DNA of 64,000 nucleotides from NCBI RefSeq assembly GCF_039727615.1, contig NZ_CP152474.1:4030001-4094000 (forward strand), in the 5' to 3' direction. This document shows, piece after piece, positions 1-9,840 of the stretch; the stretch's first letter is position 1, and every line of letters begins with the position of its first letter. Source of the stretch: Leclercia sp. S52. GTDB taxonomy: Bacteria; Pseudomonadota; Gammaproteobacteria; Enterobacterales; Enterobacteriaceae. The notes beneath the pieces were generated by a model. That model was given only the letters and a program-made list of their open reading frames with translations, made no database searches and was not told where the DNA came from. The position numbers and the translations under genes are program-made.

Positions 1-513
1 CTGCTGGCCAAGCGCCGAACGGGAGCCGTCGGCCGCCACCAGCAGTTGACCCTCGATCGTACTGCCGTCATCCAGCGTGACGCTGACCGAGGTTTCGCTG
101 CGGGTGAAGTGTTCTACGCGCGCCGGGCAATGCAGCGTCACGCCAGGGGCATCCTGCAACAGGCGGAACAGGCGCAGACCTACGTCGTGCAGCTCAACCA
201 CCTGCCCCAGCGCATCAATTCGATAATCCTGCGCCTCAAGAGTGACAAACCCGGCGTGGCCCCGGTCGCTGACATGAACGGTTTCGATCGCGGTAGCGCA
301 GTCGGCAATCGCCTGCCAGATGCCGCTGCGGGCCAGCTGCTGGCAGGTGCCCTGCGCCAGGGCGATGGCGCGGCCATCAAACCCCGGATGGCCGTTCGAC
401 TGCGGCGCCACGGCCTCAACCAGATGGACCTGCAGTTTACCCTGGGTCAGGGTGGAGATCGTCAGCGCCAGGGTGGCGCCGGTCATGCCTCCGCCAACGA
501 TGATGATGCTCAT
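1..513 (-). CDS. ubiH: 2-octaprenyl-6-methoxyphenol hydroxylase UbiH (N-terminal part, cut by window edge)
   Basis: FAD-dependent aromatic hydroxylase of ubiquinone biosynthesis. The first 171 codons are present; the gene runs off the left edge. The N-terminus reads MSIIIVGGGMTGATLAL, a GxGxxG dinucleotide-binding fold, followed by the GFDGRAIAL segment typical of the UbiH/UbiF family and a VAADGSRS motif near residue 165 that contacts FAD. Its ATG at 513 overlaps the pepP stop by ATGA, so the two are translationally coupled in a pepP-ubiH order as in E. coli. Confidence 0.93.
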   Translation of the reverse strand, partial: MSIIIVGGGMTGATLALTISTLTQGKLQVHLVEAVAPQSNGHPGFDGRAIALAQGTCQQLARSGIWQAIADCATAIETVHVSDRGHAGFVTLEAQDYRIDALGQVVELHDVGLRLFRLLQDAPGVTLHCPARVEHFTRSETSVSVTLDDGSTIEGQLLVAADGSRSALGQQ

Positions 514-1823
514 GGGCGAGCCGCCGCCATCAGGGCTTCAATCTCATCGGCGTTTTTCACTACCGAAGCCGTCAGGTTTTCGTTACCGGATTCGGTGATC
601 ACGATGTCATCTTCGATACGAATGCCGATCCCGCGATACTCGGCGGGCACGTCGGCATCCGGGGCGATATAGAGCCCCGGTTCAACGGTCAGCACCATTC
701 CGGGCTCCAGCACGCGGGAACGTTCCGGACCGTAGACGCCCACGTCATGCACATCCAGCCCCAGCCAGTGGCTCAGGCCATGCATAAAGAAAGGACGATG
801 CGCGTTCTCAGCAATCAGCTGTTCGACATCGCCCTTGAGGATCCCCAGATCCACCAGGCCGCTAATCATAATGCGCACCACTTCGCCGGTGACGTCCTGA
901 ATGGAGGTACCGGGGCGGAACAGCATCAGCGCGGTGTCCAGCGACTGCAGGACGATGTCGTAGATGGCGCGTTGGGCCGGGGTGAATTTGCCGTTGACCG
1001 GGAAGGTGCGGGTGATATCCCCGGCATAGCCGTTAAATTCGCATCCGGCGTCGATCAGCACCAGATCGCCATCCCGCAGTTCCGATTCGTTTTCGGTGTA
1101 GTGCAGAATGCAGCCGTTTTCACCGCCGCCAACGATGGTGTTATAGGCCGGATAGCGTGCGCCGTGGCGGGTAAATTCATGGTGAATTTCGCCTTCCAGC
1201 TGATATTCGAACATCCCCGGACGGCATTTTTGCATCGCCCGGGTATGCGCCAGAGCGCTGATCTCACCCGCCTTACGCATCACATCCAGCTCTTCCGCCG
1301 ATTTAAACAGGCGTAGTTCATGGACGGCAGGACGCCAGTCGGTGAGGGTTGCAGGGGCTTTCAGATTTTGCCGGGAACCTTTGCGCAGCTTATCCAGCGC
1401 GGCAAAGACAATCTCATCGGCATAGGCGTATTCACCCTGCGCGTGGTAGACCACATCCAGGCCATTGAGCAGCTGGTAGAGCTGCTCGTTGATTTCGCTG
1501 AACGCCAGGGCGCGATCCACGCCCAGCTTTTCCGGCGCGGCCTGCTGGCCCAGACGGCGGCCAAACCAGATCTCGGCGGTGAGATCCCGAACGCGGTTAA
1601 ACAGCACGCTGTGGTTATGGGTGTCGTGACTTTTGATCAGCACCAGCACCGACTCCGGCTCATTGAAGCCGGTGAAGTACCAGAAATCACTGCTCTGGCG
1701 GTACGGATATTCGCTATCGTTGCTGCGCGTGGCTTCCGGTGCGGCAAAAATCAACGCGGCGCTGCCCGGCTGCATAGTCGCCAGCAGCGCCTGACGGCGG
1801 CGAAGGTACTCTTGCTGAGTCAT
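510..1823 (-). CDS. pepP: Xaa-Pro aminopeptidase (aminopeptidase P II)
   Basis: Cytoplasmic metallopeptidase that removes N-terminal residues preceding proline. It has 437 aa, close to the 441 of E. coli PepP. The C-terminal pita-bread fold carries the expected dinuclear metal ligands: an Asp in LIDAGCEFNGYAGD, a second Asp at the end of that stretch, a His in HGLSHWLGLDVHD, a Glu in TVEPGLYI and a Glu in RIEDDIVI. The start at 1823 follows a good ribosome site (GGAGGGTGTC). It lies between ygfB and ubiH, with which it forms one operon. Confidence 0.96.
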   Translation of the reverse strand: MTQQEYLRRRQALLATMQPGSAALIFAAPEATRSNDSEYPYRQSSDFWYFTGFNEPESVLVLIKSHDTHNHSVLFNRVRDLTAEIWFGRRLGQQAAPEKLGVDRALAFSEINEQLYQLLNGLDVVYHAQGEYAYADEIVFAALDKLRKGSRQNLKAPATLTDWRPAVHELRLFKSAEELDVMRKAGEISALAHTRAMQKCRPGMFEYQLEGEIHHEFTRHGARYPAYNTIVGGGENGCILHYTENESELRDGDLVLIDAGCEFNGYAGDITRTFPVNGKFTPAQRAIYDIVLQSLDTALMLFRPGTSIQDVTGEVVRIMISGLVDLGILKGDVEQLIAENAHRPFFMHGLSHWLGLDVHDVGVYGPERSRVLEPGMVLTVEPGLYIAPDADVPAEYRGIGIRIEDDIVITESGNENLTASVVKNADEIEALMAAARP

Positions 1824-1844
1824 GACACCCTCCTGGAATCGTTA

Positions 1845-2423
1845 TTAGTGTAAGGTTGGTTTGCGCACTTCCGGCGCGGTCGGTTTTACGCGCGTAAAGG
1901 TATCGTGGCAAAGCAGCGACGCCACACGCACGTACTCGATGATCTCTTCCAGTGACATCTCCAGCTCTTCCTGATCTTCGTCTTCATCGTAGCCCAGCTG
2001 AGCGATGTTACGCAGATCGTCGATCGCTTCCCCGGCCTCGCCCGTCACTTTTTCCAGCTTAGGCTGCGTCACACCCAACCCTAGCAGGTAGTGATTGACC
2101 CAACCGGCCAGCGCATCGGCGCGATCGAACACGCTGACGTCGTCGCCATCAGGCAGATAAAGCTGAAAAAGGAAGCCGTCGTCTTCCAGCGCATCGCTGG
2201 TTGCGCCATGCATGCTGCGCAACGCCTGGGCGAGGTCGTGCCCAAACGCCAGACCCTCGTTCGTCAGGTCGTGAACCAGCGGCAGCCATGAGCTGTCGTT
2301 GTTTCCACCACACAGCATCCCGCTGATCAGACCGTGCATTTCAGCCGGGGTTAAACCCACTCCCTGCTGGTTCAGTAACTGGCTGACATCGTTGTAACCA
2401 GGCATTTCGTTCTGCATAGACAT
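1845..2423 (-). CDS. ygfB: UPF0149 family protein YgfB
   Basis: Small acidic helical protein of the UPF0149/YecA family. It matches E. coli YgfB almost throughout, including the acidic [14 protein letters not shown] stretch and the C-terminus [10 protein letters not shown]. An in-frame ATG two codons upstream (2429) is also possible; I prefer 2423 because [11 protein letters not shown] aligns with the E. coli N-terminus. No clear Shine-Dalgarno sequence favours either. It is the first gene of the ygfB-pepP-ubiH operon and is divergent from zapA. The molecular role is not evident from sequence. Confidence 0.92.
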   Translation of the reverse strand: MSMQNEMPGYNDVSQLLNQQGVGLTPAEMHGLISGMLCGGNNDSSWLPLVHDLTNEGLAFGHDLAQALRSMHGATSDALEDDGFLFQLYLPDGDDVSVFDRADALAGWVNHYLLGLGVTQPKLEKVTGEAGEAIDDLRNIAQLGYDEDEDQEELEMSLEEIIEYVRVASLLCHDTFTRVKPTAPEVRKPTLH

Positions 2424-2524
2424 GCTCATTCGTCATCAAAGGGAGGAATATTCATGATATGCTACCACTTTGGACCCTGGTGAACCAGAATAGGGCTTGT
2501 TTCTACACGCCAGGGTAGCTATAG

Positions 2525-2920
<396 letters not shown>

Positions 2921-2961
2921 CACTTCGTGGTCTACTATGGTAGAGTGACCCTGAAGGAAAA

Positions 2962-3145
2962 ATTTCTCTGAGATGTTCGCATGCGGGCCAGTCCCCTGAG
3001 CCGATATTTCATACCACAAGAATGTGGCGCTCCATGGTTGGTGAGCATGCTCGGTTCGTCCGAGAAGCCTTAAAACTATGACGACACATTCACCTTGAAC
3101 CAAGGGTTCAAGGGTTACAGCCTGCGGCGGCATCTCGGAGATTCC
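2962..3145 (+). ncRNA. ssrS: 6S RNA
   Basis: This 184-nt stretch is nearly identical to E. coli 6S RNA. It opens with ATTTCTCTGAGATGTTCGC and closes with GGCATCTCGGAGATTCC, and these ends pair to form the terminal stem. The centre has the large open bubble that mimics a melted promoter and binds sigma-70 RNA polymerase. The zapA-ssrS-ygfA order is the classical one. The antisense reading frame across it (2711-3133) is not a gene. Confidence 0.96.
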
Positions 3146-3170
3146 CTCACCTTTCTACCCAGCGACTACC

Positions 3171-3767
3171 ATGACGCAACTTCCTGAAGTCCCTGCCTCT
3201 CGTCAACACATTCGTCAGTTTATCCGTCAGCAACGCCGAGCCTTAACATCCGAACAGCAAGCCCATTTCGCGCAGCAAGCCGCGGCCCGCATGATGGCTT
3301 ATCCACCCGTCGTGATGGCGCATACCGTTGCCCTGTTCCTCTCTTTTGATGGCGAACTCGATACCCAACCGCTGATCGATGAGCTCTGGCGCACCGGGAA
3401 AAAAGTCTACCTGCCGGTACTTCACCCGTTCAGCCCGGGGAACTTACTGTTTCTGCACTACCATCCTCACAGCGAGCTGGTGGTGAATCGTCTGAAAATC
3501 ACCGAACCTAAGCTGGACGTGCGCGACGTGCTGCCGCTGGATCAGCTGGACGTACTGGTGACGCCGCTGGTGGCATTTGATGAGAGCGGACAGCGTTTGG
3601 GTATGGGCGGAGGTTTTTACGATCGCACTCTGCAAAACTGGCAGCAGCACGGCTTACAGCCCGTAGGCTATGCCCATGATTGTCAGCGCGTGGACGCGTT
3701 ACCGGTAGAGAAATGGGATATTCCGCTGCCTGCGGTGGTGACGCCCAGCAAAATCTGGCTCTGGTAG
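3171..3767 (+). CDS. ygfA: 5-formyltetrahydrofolate cyclo-ligase
   Basis: Converts 5-formyltetrahydrofolate to 5,10-methenyltetrahydrofolate with ATP. The 198 aa protein shows the family hallmarks: a basic N-terminal helix with RQQRRALTSEQQ, the LFLSFDGELDTQPLI segment, and the phosphate-binding motif GMGGGFYDRTL at about residues 144-154. It lies directly downstream of 6S RNA, with which it is co-transcribed in relatives. Confidence 0.94.
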   Translation: MTQLPEVPASRQHIRQFIRQQRRALTSEQQAHFAQQAAARMMAYPPVVMAHTVALFLSFDGELDTQPLIDELWRTGKKVYLPVLHPFSPGNLLFLHYHPHSELVVNRLKITEPKLDVRDVLPLDQLDVLVTPLVAFDESGQRLGMGGGFYDRTLQNWQQHGLQPVGYAHDCQRVDALPVEKWDIPLPAVVTPSKIWLW

Positions 3768-3773
3768 AATAAA

Positions 3774-3853
3774 GCCGGGTGGCGGCTACGCCTTACCCGG
3801 CCTACATAAACCCTCGGACTTTGTAGGTCGGGTAAGCGCAAGCGCCACCCGAC
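3774..3853. repeat. REP/BIME palindromic element
   Basis: Two inverted REP units face each other: GCCGGGTGGCGGCTACGCC on the left and GCGCAAGCGCCACCCGAC on the right, joined by a short spacer with GGCCTAC/GTAGGTC. It sits in the convergent space between ygfA and serA, the usual place for such elements, and can fold into a strong hairpin. Confidence 0.85.
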
Positions 3854-3869
3854 ACCACAAACCGCACAA

Positions 3870-5102
3870 TCAATACAGCAGGCGCGCGCGAATCGTGCCT
3901 TGAATAGCCTTCATCCCCTGCAGCGCTTTCTCTGCAACGTCTTCATCCGCTTCGATATCGATAACCACATAACCCATCTGGGCGTTAGTTTGCAGATACT
4001 GTGCGGCGATGTTCACGCCCTGCTCAGCGAAGATCTGGTTAATGGCCGTCAGCACGCCCGGACGGTTTTCGTGGATGTGCAGCAGACGACGTCCGCCGTG
4101 CAGCGGCAGAGAGACTTCCGGAAAGTTAACCGCCGACAGGGTTGAGCCGTTGTCAGAGTATTTGCTCAGCTTACCGGCTACTTCGAGACCAATGTTTTCC
4201 TGCGCTTCCTGAGTAGAGCCCCCGATGTGCGGAGTCAGGATCACGTTGTCAAACTCGCACAGCGGCGAGGTGAACGGATCGCTGTTGGTCGCCGGCTCGG
4301 TCGGGAAGACATCGATGGCAGCACCCGCCAGATGTTTGCTTTTCAGAGCTTCGCACAGCGCCGGGATATCCACCACCGTACCGCGCGCGGCGTTGATCAG
4401 CAGCGAGCCCGGCTTCATCAGCGCCAGCTCTTCTGCACCCATCATGTTTTTGGTGGAGGCGTTTTCCGGCACGTGCAGGCTCACGACATCGCTCATGTTG
4501 AGCAGGTCGGAGAGATGCTGAACCTGAGTGGCATTCCCCAGCGGCAGCTTGTTTTCGATGTCGTAGAAGAAGACGTGCATCCCCAGCGATTCCGCCAGAA
4601 TGCCCAGCTGCGTGCCGATGTGGCCGTAGCCGATAATGCCCAGCTTTTTACCACGCGCTTCAAAAGAGCCGGATGCCAGTTTATTCCAGATCCCGCGGTG
4701 GGCCTTGGCATTAGCTTCAGGGATGCCACGCAGCAGCAGCAGAAGTTCACCGATCACCAGCTCCGCCACGGAACGGGTATTGGAGAATGGCGCGTTGAAT
4801 ACCGGGATACCGCGCTTCGCAGCAGCATTGAGATCGACCTGGTTGGTGCCGATACAGAAGCAGCCAATCGCAACCAGTTTTTCTGCTGCGGCAATAACGT
4901 CTTCAGTCAGGTGGGTACGGGATCGCAGGCCAATGAAGTGGGCGTCGCGGATCGACTCTTTCAGCTGTTCGGTATCCAGCGCGCCTTTGTGAAATTCGAT
5001 GTTGGTGTAACCTGCCGCACGAAGGTTATCCAGTGCTTTCTGATGCACCCCTTCGACCAGCAGAAATTTAATCTTGTCTTTCTCCAGTGATACCTTTGCC
5101 AT
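3870..5102 (-). CDS. serA: D-3-phosphoglycerate dehydrogenase
   Basis: First enzyme of serine synthesis: 3-phosphoglycerate to 3-phosphohydroxypyruvate with NAD. The start at 5102 (MAKVSLEKDKIKF) gives 410 aa, exactly the E. coli length; the longer upstream reading frame is not conserved. Visible are the Rossmann motif GYGHIGTQLG, the catalytic Arg in INAARGTVVDIP and His in LTPHIGGSTQEA, and a C-terminal ACT domain (HIHENRPGVLTAINQ), the site of serine feedback inhibition. It is divergent from nothing nearby: rpiA lies upstream in the same direction, with a 268-bp gap holding the promoter. Confidence 0.97.
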   Translation of the reverse strand: MAKVSLEKDKIKFLLVEGVHQKALDNLRAAGYTNIEFHKGALDTEQLKESIRDAHFIGLRSRTHLTEDVIAAAEKLVAIGCFCIGTNQVDLNAAAKRGIPVFNAPFSNTRSVAELVIGELLLLLRGIPEANAKAHRGIWNKLASGSFEARGKKLGIIGYGHIGTQLGILAESLGMHVFFYDIENKLPLGNATQVQHLSDLLNMSDVVSLHVPENASTKNMMGAEELALMKPGSLLINAARGTVVDIPALCEALKSKHLAGAAIDVFPTEPATNSDPFTSPLCEFDNVILTPHIGGSTQEAQENIGLEVAGKLSKYSDNGSTLSAVNFPEVSLPLHGGRRLLHIHENRPGVLTAINQIFAEQGVNIAAQYLQTNAQMGYVVIDIEADEDVAEKALQGMKAIQGTIRARLLY

Positions 5103-5339
5103 TTCCCCGACCCTGTCTGATTGTCTGAACTGTTGTTGTGCTGGATTGAAATCCGCTCCAGCCAACATATCAAAAAAAACTATTGCAGCAATATGAACGT
5201 TTGCGTCGGGACTCTGAAGAAATGTCATACAGCGCCAATTGGCAGTGAATAATGCTGTGAAGGAATACGAAAGCGGCAGGATCGTCAGGAGAGATTTCGA
5301 AATGTGACACAAGTCACCGAATATCGCTGTTGCAAAAAA

Positions 5340-5366
5340 AGTTAGCGGGGGGGAGACTCCCCCCGT
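5340..5366 (-). terminator. rho-independent terminator of rpiA
   Basis: On the minus strand just past the rpiA stop, a GC-rich stem (CGGGGGGAGTC paired with a C run) is followed by a T tract. As read, the stem has six C on one side (5359-5364) and seven G on the other (5347-5353), leaving one unpaired G. This asymmetry is discussed in the findings. Confidence 0.8.
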
Positions 5367-5370
5367 CAGA

Positions 5371-6030
5371 TCATTTCACGATGGTTTTGACGCCATCGGC
5401 AGTGCCGATCAGCGCGACGTCCGCGCCACGATTGGCGAATAACCCTACGGTTACCACGCCTGGCAGACCATTGATGGCATTCTCCAGCGCTACGGCGTCG
5501 AGGATCTCCAGACCGTGAACATCCAGAATCACATTCCCGTTATCCGTCACCACGCCCTGACGGTATTCCGGGCGGCCACCCAGTTTCACCAGCTCGCGGG
5601 CAACCGCGCTGCGCGCCATCGGGATCACTTCAACCGGCAGCGGGAAGTTGCCGAGGATATCGACCTGCTTGGAGGCATCGGCGATACAGATAAACTTGTC
5701 AGCCACGGAGGCGATGATTTTCTCACGCGTCAGCGCCGCGCCACCGCCCTTGATCATCTGCATATGGCCGTTGATCTCATCCGCGCCGTCGACGTAGATC
5801 CCCAGACGGTCAACGTCGTTGAGATCGAAAACGGTGATCCCCAGGCTTTTCAGCTTTTCCGTGGAGGCATCGGAGCTGGAAACCGCGCCCTCGATCTGGC
5901 CTTTCATGGTGCCCAGCGCATCAATAAAGTGTGCTGCCGTTGACCCTGTGCCCACGCCGACAATGGTACCCGGCTGTACATACTGGAGAGCGGCCCATCC
6001 TACTGCTTTTTTCAGTTCATCCTGCGTCAT
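5371..6030 (-). CDS. rpiA: Ribose-5-phosphate isomerase A
   Basis: Interconverts ribose 5-phosphate and ribulose 5-phosphate in the non-oxidative pentose phosphate pathway. Starting at 6030 ([15 protein letters not shown]) gives 219 aa, the E. coli length; an upstream GTG/ATG extension of 12 codons is not conserved. Motifs: phosphate loop GTGSTA near residue 27, the catalytic DGADEI at about 81-86 and [11 protein letters not shown] at about 94-104. It is divergent from argP. Confidence 0.96.
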   Translation of the reverse strand: MTQDELKKAVGWAALQYVQPGTIVGVGTGSTAAHFIDALGTMKGQIEGAVSSSDASTEKLKSLGITVFDLNDVDRLGIYVDGADEINGHMQMIKGGGAALTREKIIASVADKFICIADASKQVDILGNFPLPVEVIPMARSAVARELVKLGGRPEYRQGVVTDNGNVILDVHGLEILDAVALENAINGLPGVVTVGLFANRGADVALIGTADGVKTIVK

Positions 6031-6180
6031 GATCTCGTGCCCGTGATGATTTTGCGTGACGCGCATTATAGAGCATTCGCCTGCGCCATGTGATCTGCGA
6101 GGTCACCAATTTCGTCTGTATCAAACATAAATTTATGTCATAGTGCGAAGTATTGAATTTTTTGGGAGTCAGCCAGAGCA

Positions 6181-7074
6181 ATGAAACGTCCGGACTACAG
6201 AACATTACAGGCGCTTGATGCCGTTATTCGTGAACGCGGATTCGAACGCGCAGCACAAAAGCTGTGCATTACCCAATCCGCTGTTTCACAACGAATCAAA
6301 CAGCTTGAAAACATGTTCGGGCAGCCGCTGCTGGTTCGTACCGTGCCGCCGCGTCCAACCGAACAGGGGCAAAAGCTGCTGGCGCTACTGCGTCAGGTTG
6401 AGCTGCTGGAAGATGAGTGGCTGGGCGACGAACAGACTGGCTCTACGCCGCTGCTGCTCTCTCTGGCGGTCAACGCCGACAGTCTGGCAACCTGGCTCCT
6501 CCCTGCCCTCGCCCCGGTGCTGGCCGATTCGCCTATTCGCCTGAATCTGCAGGTTGAAGACGAAACCCGTACCCAGGAGCGTCTGCGCCGCGGTGAAGTA
6601 GTGGGTGCAGTCAGTATCCAACCTCAGGCGCTGCCAAGCTGCCTGGTGGATCAGCTGGGGGCGCTGGATTATCTGTTCGTTGGCTCAAAAGCCTTTGCCG
6701 AGCGTTACTTCCCGAATGGCGTTACCCGCGCGGCGCTGCTGAAAGCACCTGCCGTAGCCTTTGACCATCTTGATGACATGCATCAGGCATTTTTACAGCA
6801 GAACTTCGACCTGCCGCCGGGCAGCGTACCTTGCCATATCGTGAACTCCTCCGAAGCCTTCGTCCAGCTGGCACGTCAGGGCACCACCTGCTGCATGATC
6901 CCGCATCTGCAGATCGAGAAAGAGCTGAACAGCGGCGAGCTGATCGACCTGACACCAGGCTTACACCAGCGCCGTATGCTCTACTGGCACCGCTTTGCCC
7001 CGGAAAGCCGGATGATGCGCAACGTCACCGACGCGCTGCTGGCCCATGGACATAAAGTCCTGCGTCAGGACTAA
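6181..7074 (+). CDS. argP: LysR-type regulator ArgP (IciA)
   Basis: Transcription factor that senses lysine and arginine and activates argO, among others. The 297 aa protein has an N-terminal winged helix ([20 protein letters not shown], about residues 20-39) and a C-terminal periplasmic-binding-like effector domain. The target gene argO lies just beyond yggE. In E. coli the scpA-argK-scpB-scpC genes sit between argP and yggE; they are absent here and only a terminator separates the two. Confidence 0.95.
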   Translation: MKRPDYRTLQALDAVIRERGFERAAQKLCITQSAVSQRIKQLENMFGQPLLVRTVPPRPTEQGQKLLALLRQVELLEDEWLGDEQTGSTPLLLSLAVNADSLATWLLPALAPVLADSPIRLNLQVEDETRTQERLRRGEVVGAVSIQPQALPSCLVDQLGALDYLFVGSKAFAERYFPNGVTRAALLKAPAVAFDHLDDMHQAFLQQNFDLPPGSVPCHIVNSSEAFVQLARQGTTCCMIPHLQIEKELNSGELIDLTPGLHQRRMLYWHRFAPESRMMRNVTDALLAHGHKVLRQD

Positions 7075-7076
7075 TA

Positions 7077-7116
7077 AAAAGGCCGGGTCGCATTAACGCT
7101 GACCCGGCCTTTTTTC
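7077..7116. terminator. bidirectional terminator between argP and yggE
   Basis: Perfect stem AAGGCCGGGTC / GACCCGGCCTT with a short loop, flanked by an A tract on the left and a T tract on the right, so it can end transcripts from both argP and yggE. Confidence 0.9.
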
Positions 7117-7133
7117 TGTGCTGAATACCAGAC

Positions 7134-7925
7134 TTACGGTGCTTTAGTCGCCGTATCCTGCTGCTGATTCTGCTGAACCGGCTGAGTCTGCTGAACCTGC
7201 TGGTTCTGCTGCTGACCCTGCGCTGGCTCCAGCTGGAACACCACGTCAACCTGATCGTCAAACTGAATGGTTGGCTGTTCGTAGGTATCCTGCGCAGAGA
7301 CTGGCGCCGCTTCCGCTTTCATCATGCGTACCATCGGGCTCGGCTGATAGTTAGAGACGTGGTAACGGACGCTGTAAACCGGGCCCAGCTTGCTGTTAAA
7401 GCCAGAAGCCAGCTGCTGCGCCTGACGCACGGCATCATCAATCGCCGCTTTACGCGCTTCGTCTTTATACTTCTCAGGTTGCGCAACACCCAGGGAGACA
7501 GAACGGATTTCGTTCAGACCCGCTTTCAGCGCGCCATCCAGCAGGGAGTTGAGCTTATCAAGCTGACGCACCGTGACTTCCACGGTACGCACCGCGCGGT
7601 AACCTTTCAGGATGCTTTTGCCATCCTTATAGTCATAATCCGGCTGAGTACGCAGGTTGGCAGAATTGATATCTTTTTTAGCGACGCCGTTCTGCTCCAG
7701 GAAAGAGAGATATTGCGCAACGCGATCGTCTGCCTGTTTCTTGGCGGTAGCGGCATCTTTTGCCGCCACGTTCACTTCGATGGCTAAGGTTGCAATATCC
7801 GGGGCCGCATCAACGCTGGCGGTACCGGAGGTCACAATGTGCGGGCTGTCAGGCAGTTCACTGGCCTGAACGGATGCTGCGCCAAAACCTATTAATGCCG
7901 CCAGGGCGATTACATTCAACTTCAC
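7134..7925 (-). CDS. yggE: SIMPL-domain protein YggE, periplasmic
   Basis: DUF541/SIMPL family protein linked in E. coli to oxidative-stress protection. I chose the GTG at 7925 because GGAGG lies seven bases upstream and the sequence from there, VKLNVIALAALIGFG, is a signal peptide ending near ASVQAS. That gives 263 aa, longer than the E. coli protein (about 246). The extra length is a C-terminal Gln/Asn-rich tail (about residues 230-263, with QGQQQNQQVQQTQPVQQ). Upstream extension to 8297 has no support. Confidence 0.9.
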   Translation of the reverse strand: MKLNVIALAALIGFGAASVQASELPDSPHIVTSGTASVDAAPDIATLAIEVNVAAKDAATAKKQADDRVAQYLSFLEQNGVAKKDINSANLRTQPDYDYKDGKSILKGYRAVRTVEVTVRQLDKLNSLLDGALKAGLNEIRSVSLGVAQPEKYKDEARKAAIDDAVRQAQQLASGFNSKLGPVYSVRYHVSNYQPSPMVRMMKAEAAPVSAQDTYEQPTIQFDDQVDVVFQLEPAQGQQQNQQVQQTQPVQQNQQQDTATKAP

Positions 7926-8017
7926 TTTTATTCCTCCATGTTGCGAAGAGTGCCCATGTAACAGGGCGCATGCCAGCAAGCTTAGCGGCTGCTGGTCGAA
8001 TGTCCATAAGACAACGC

Positions 8018-8653
8018 TTAGTCGAATAGTTCCCGAATATGATGAATCCCCTCTTTTGCCAGTTGGAAAGCGATAACCCACATCACCACACCGACCAGGC
8101 CGTTGATAATGCGCTGGGCTTTGGCGGTGCGCAGACGGGGAGCCAGCCAGGCGGCAAGCAGCGCCAGCCCAAAGAACCACAGGAAAGAGGCGCTGACGGT
8201 ACCCAGCGCAAACCAGCGTCTTGGCTCGGCATCGAGCTGCCCACCCAGGCTGCCCAGCACCACGAAGGTATCCAGATAGACATGCGGATTGAGCCATGTG
8301 ACCGCCAGCATGGTGACGATAATTTTCCAGCGCCCCTGCTTCATCACTTCGGCGCTGGCCAGCTCAATATCGTTGCCCATCGCCGTTTTCAGAGCACCAA
8401 AGCCATACCACAGCAGAAACGCCACCCCGCCCCAGGTGACCAGCGCCAGCAGCCAGGGGGACTGCATCAGCAGCGCGCTGCCGCCGAAAATCCCGGCGCA
8501 GATGAGGAGCATATCGCTCACCGCGCAGAGCAGCGCAATCATCAGATGATACTGACGACGAATGCCCTGATTCATGACGAACGCATTTTGCGGGCCGAGG
8601 GGCAGGATCATCGCTGCGCCAATCATAAGCCCTTGAATGTAAAAAGATAACAT
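8018..8653 (-). CDS. argO: Arginine exporter ArgO
   Basis: LysE-family amino acid exporter of the inner membrane, activated by ArgP. From the ATG at 8653 ([15 protein letters not shown]) it is 211 aa, matching E. coli. It has six predicted hydrophobic helices and the signature [19 protein letters not shown] in the first segment. The further upstream in-frame extension covers the promoter region and is not conserved. Confidence 0.95.
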   Translation of the reverse strand: MLSFYIQGLMIGAAMILPLGPQNAFVMNQGIRRQYHLMIALLCAVSDMLLICAGIFGGSALLMQSPWLLALVTWGGVAFLLWYGFGALKTAMGNDIELASAEVMKQGRWKIIVTMLAVTWLNPHVYLDTFVVLGSLGGQLDAEPRRWFALGTVSASFLWFFGLALLAAWLAPRLRTAKAQRIINGLVGVVMWVIAFQLAKEGIHHIRELFD

Positions 8654-8753
8654 GGGGATTAATCTCAAAAAACTGTCTTGAGGGCAGACTATACTGCGGG
8701 AGGATAATAAGAGGAAATGGATAATATTAATTGGCAATAAGTGAAACTGATTA

Positions 8754-8782
8754 AACCCGGCACGCATTGCGCGTGCCGGGTT
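8754..8782 (-). terminator. terminator of mscS
   Basis: Perfect 13-bp stem AACCCGGCACGCA / TGCGTGCCGGGTT located 13 bases beyond the mscS stop on the minus strand, followed by TTT. It separates mscS from argO. Confidence 0.75.
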
Positions 8783-8794
8783 ATGGGGAAAGTA

Positions 8795-9652
8795 TTATTC
8801 CGCCGTTTCCTTCACGCGCTTGAAGTTTACGTCCATCTGCGGATACGGGAAGCTGATGCCGTTGGCGTCAAAGTCGCGCTTCACGCGTTCCAGCACGTCC
8901 CAGTACACGCTCTGCAAATCACCGCTGTGGCTCCAGACGCGCACCACAAAGTTGATCGAGGAGGCACCCAGCTCGTTCAGGCGAACGGTCATCTCGCGAT
9001 CTTTCAGAATGCGGTCATCCGACTCGATAATATTGGTGAGCAGTTGCTTCACCTTGTCGATGTCCGAGTCATACGCCACGCCAATGATGAACTCATTGCG
9101 ACGGACGGGCTCGCGGGAGAAGTTGATGATATTGTTGGCGATGATTTTCCCGTTCGGGATCACCACCATACGGCCATCCGCGCTGCGCAGGGTGGTAGAG
9201 AAGATCTGCACCTGCAGCACCGTACCGGCCACGCCGCCCAGGTCGACATACTCACCGGAGCGGAAAGGACGGAAGGTCACCAGCAGTACCCCGGCAGCCA
9301 GGTTTGACAGCGAGCCCTGCAAGGCCAGACCAATGGCCAGACCGGCGGCACCCAGTACAGCAATAACCGACGCCGTTTGCACCCCGACACGGCCAAGGGC
9401 CGCGATCAGCGTGAATGCGATAACGCCGTAACGCACCAGCGCAGAGAGGAAATCTGCCACAGTGGCATCAATATGACGCGCACGCATCACGCGGTTAACC
9501 GCATTAGAGATGATGCGCGCCACGATCATACCGATGATGATAATGGCGATAGCCGCCACAATGTTGACGGCGTAACTCAACAGCAATGCCTGGTTACGCA
9601 CCAGCCAGGAGCCCGCGTTATTGATGCTATCTACAACACCGAGATCTTCCAT
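8795..9652 (-). CDS. mscS: Small-conductance mechanosensitive channel MscS
   Basis: Inner-membrane channel opened by membrane tension during osmotic downshock. 285 aa (E. coli 286). Three hydrophobic helices span about residues 25-130; the pore helix TM3 reads [20 protein letters not shown], with the Gly/Ala packing pattern of MscS, and is followed by the beta domain and the C-terminal domain with YPQMDVNF. The start has an AAGGAAT site. Confidence 0.95.
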   Translation of the reverse strand: MEDLGVVDSINNAGSWLVRNQALLLSYAVNIVAAIAIIIIGMIVARIISNAVNRVMRARHIDATVADFLSALVRYGVIAFTLIAALGRVGVQTASVIAVLGAAGLAIGLALQGSLSNLAAGVLLVTFRPFRSGEYVDLGGVAGTVLQVQIFSTTLRSADGRMVVIPNGKIIANNIINFSREPVRRNEFIIGVAYDSDIDKVKQLLTNIIESDDRILKDREMTVRLNELGASSINFVVRVWSHSGDLQSVYWDVLERVKRDFDANGISFPYPQMDVNFKRVKETAE

Positions 9653-9789
9653 TCAAAATTCCTTATCTAAGCCAGACCATAAAAATGCATCCCCCATCGA
9701 GGCAGGCAAGTTAGTAAAGGGTAAACAAAAGCGGGGAGTTTTGCCAAACAGATCACATAAATAGTGCCTGTAGCCAGTTGAAAAAGCAT

Positions 9790-9819
9790 AAAAAAAGCCC
9801 GCGATTAACGCGGGCTTTC
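9790..9819 (-). terminator. terminator of fbaA
   Basis: Stem AGCCCGCG / CGCGGGCT followed, on the minus strand, by seven T. It ends the epd-pgk-fbaA transcript. Confidence 0.9.
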
Positions 9820-9840
9820 TGAGGCTTTTAGCAGCGCAAA

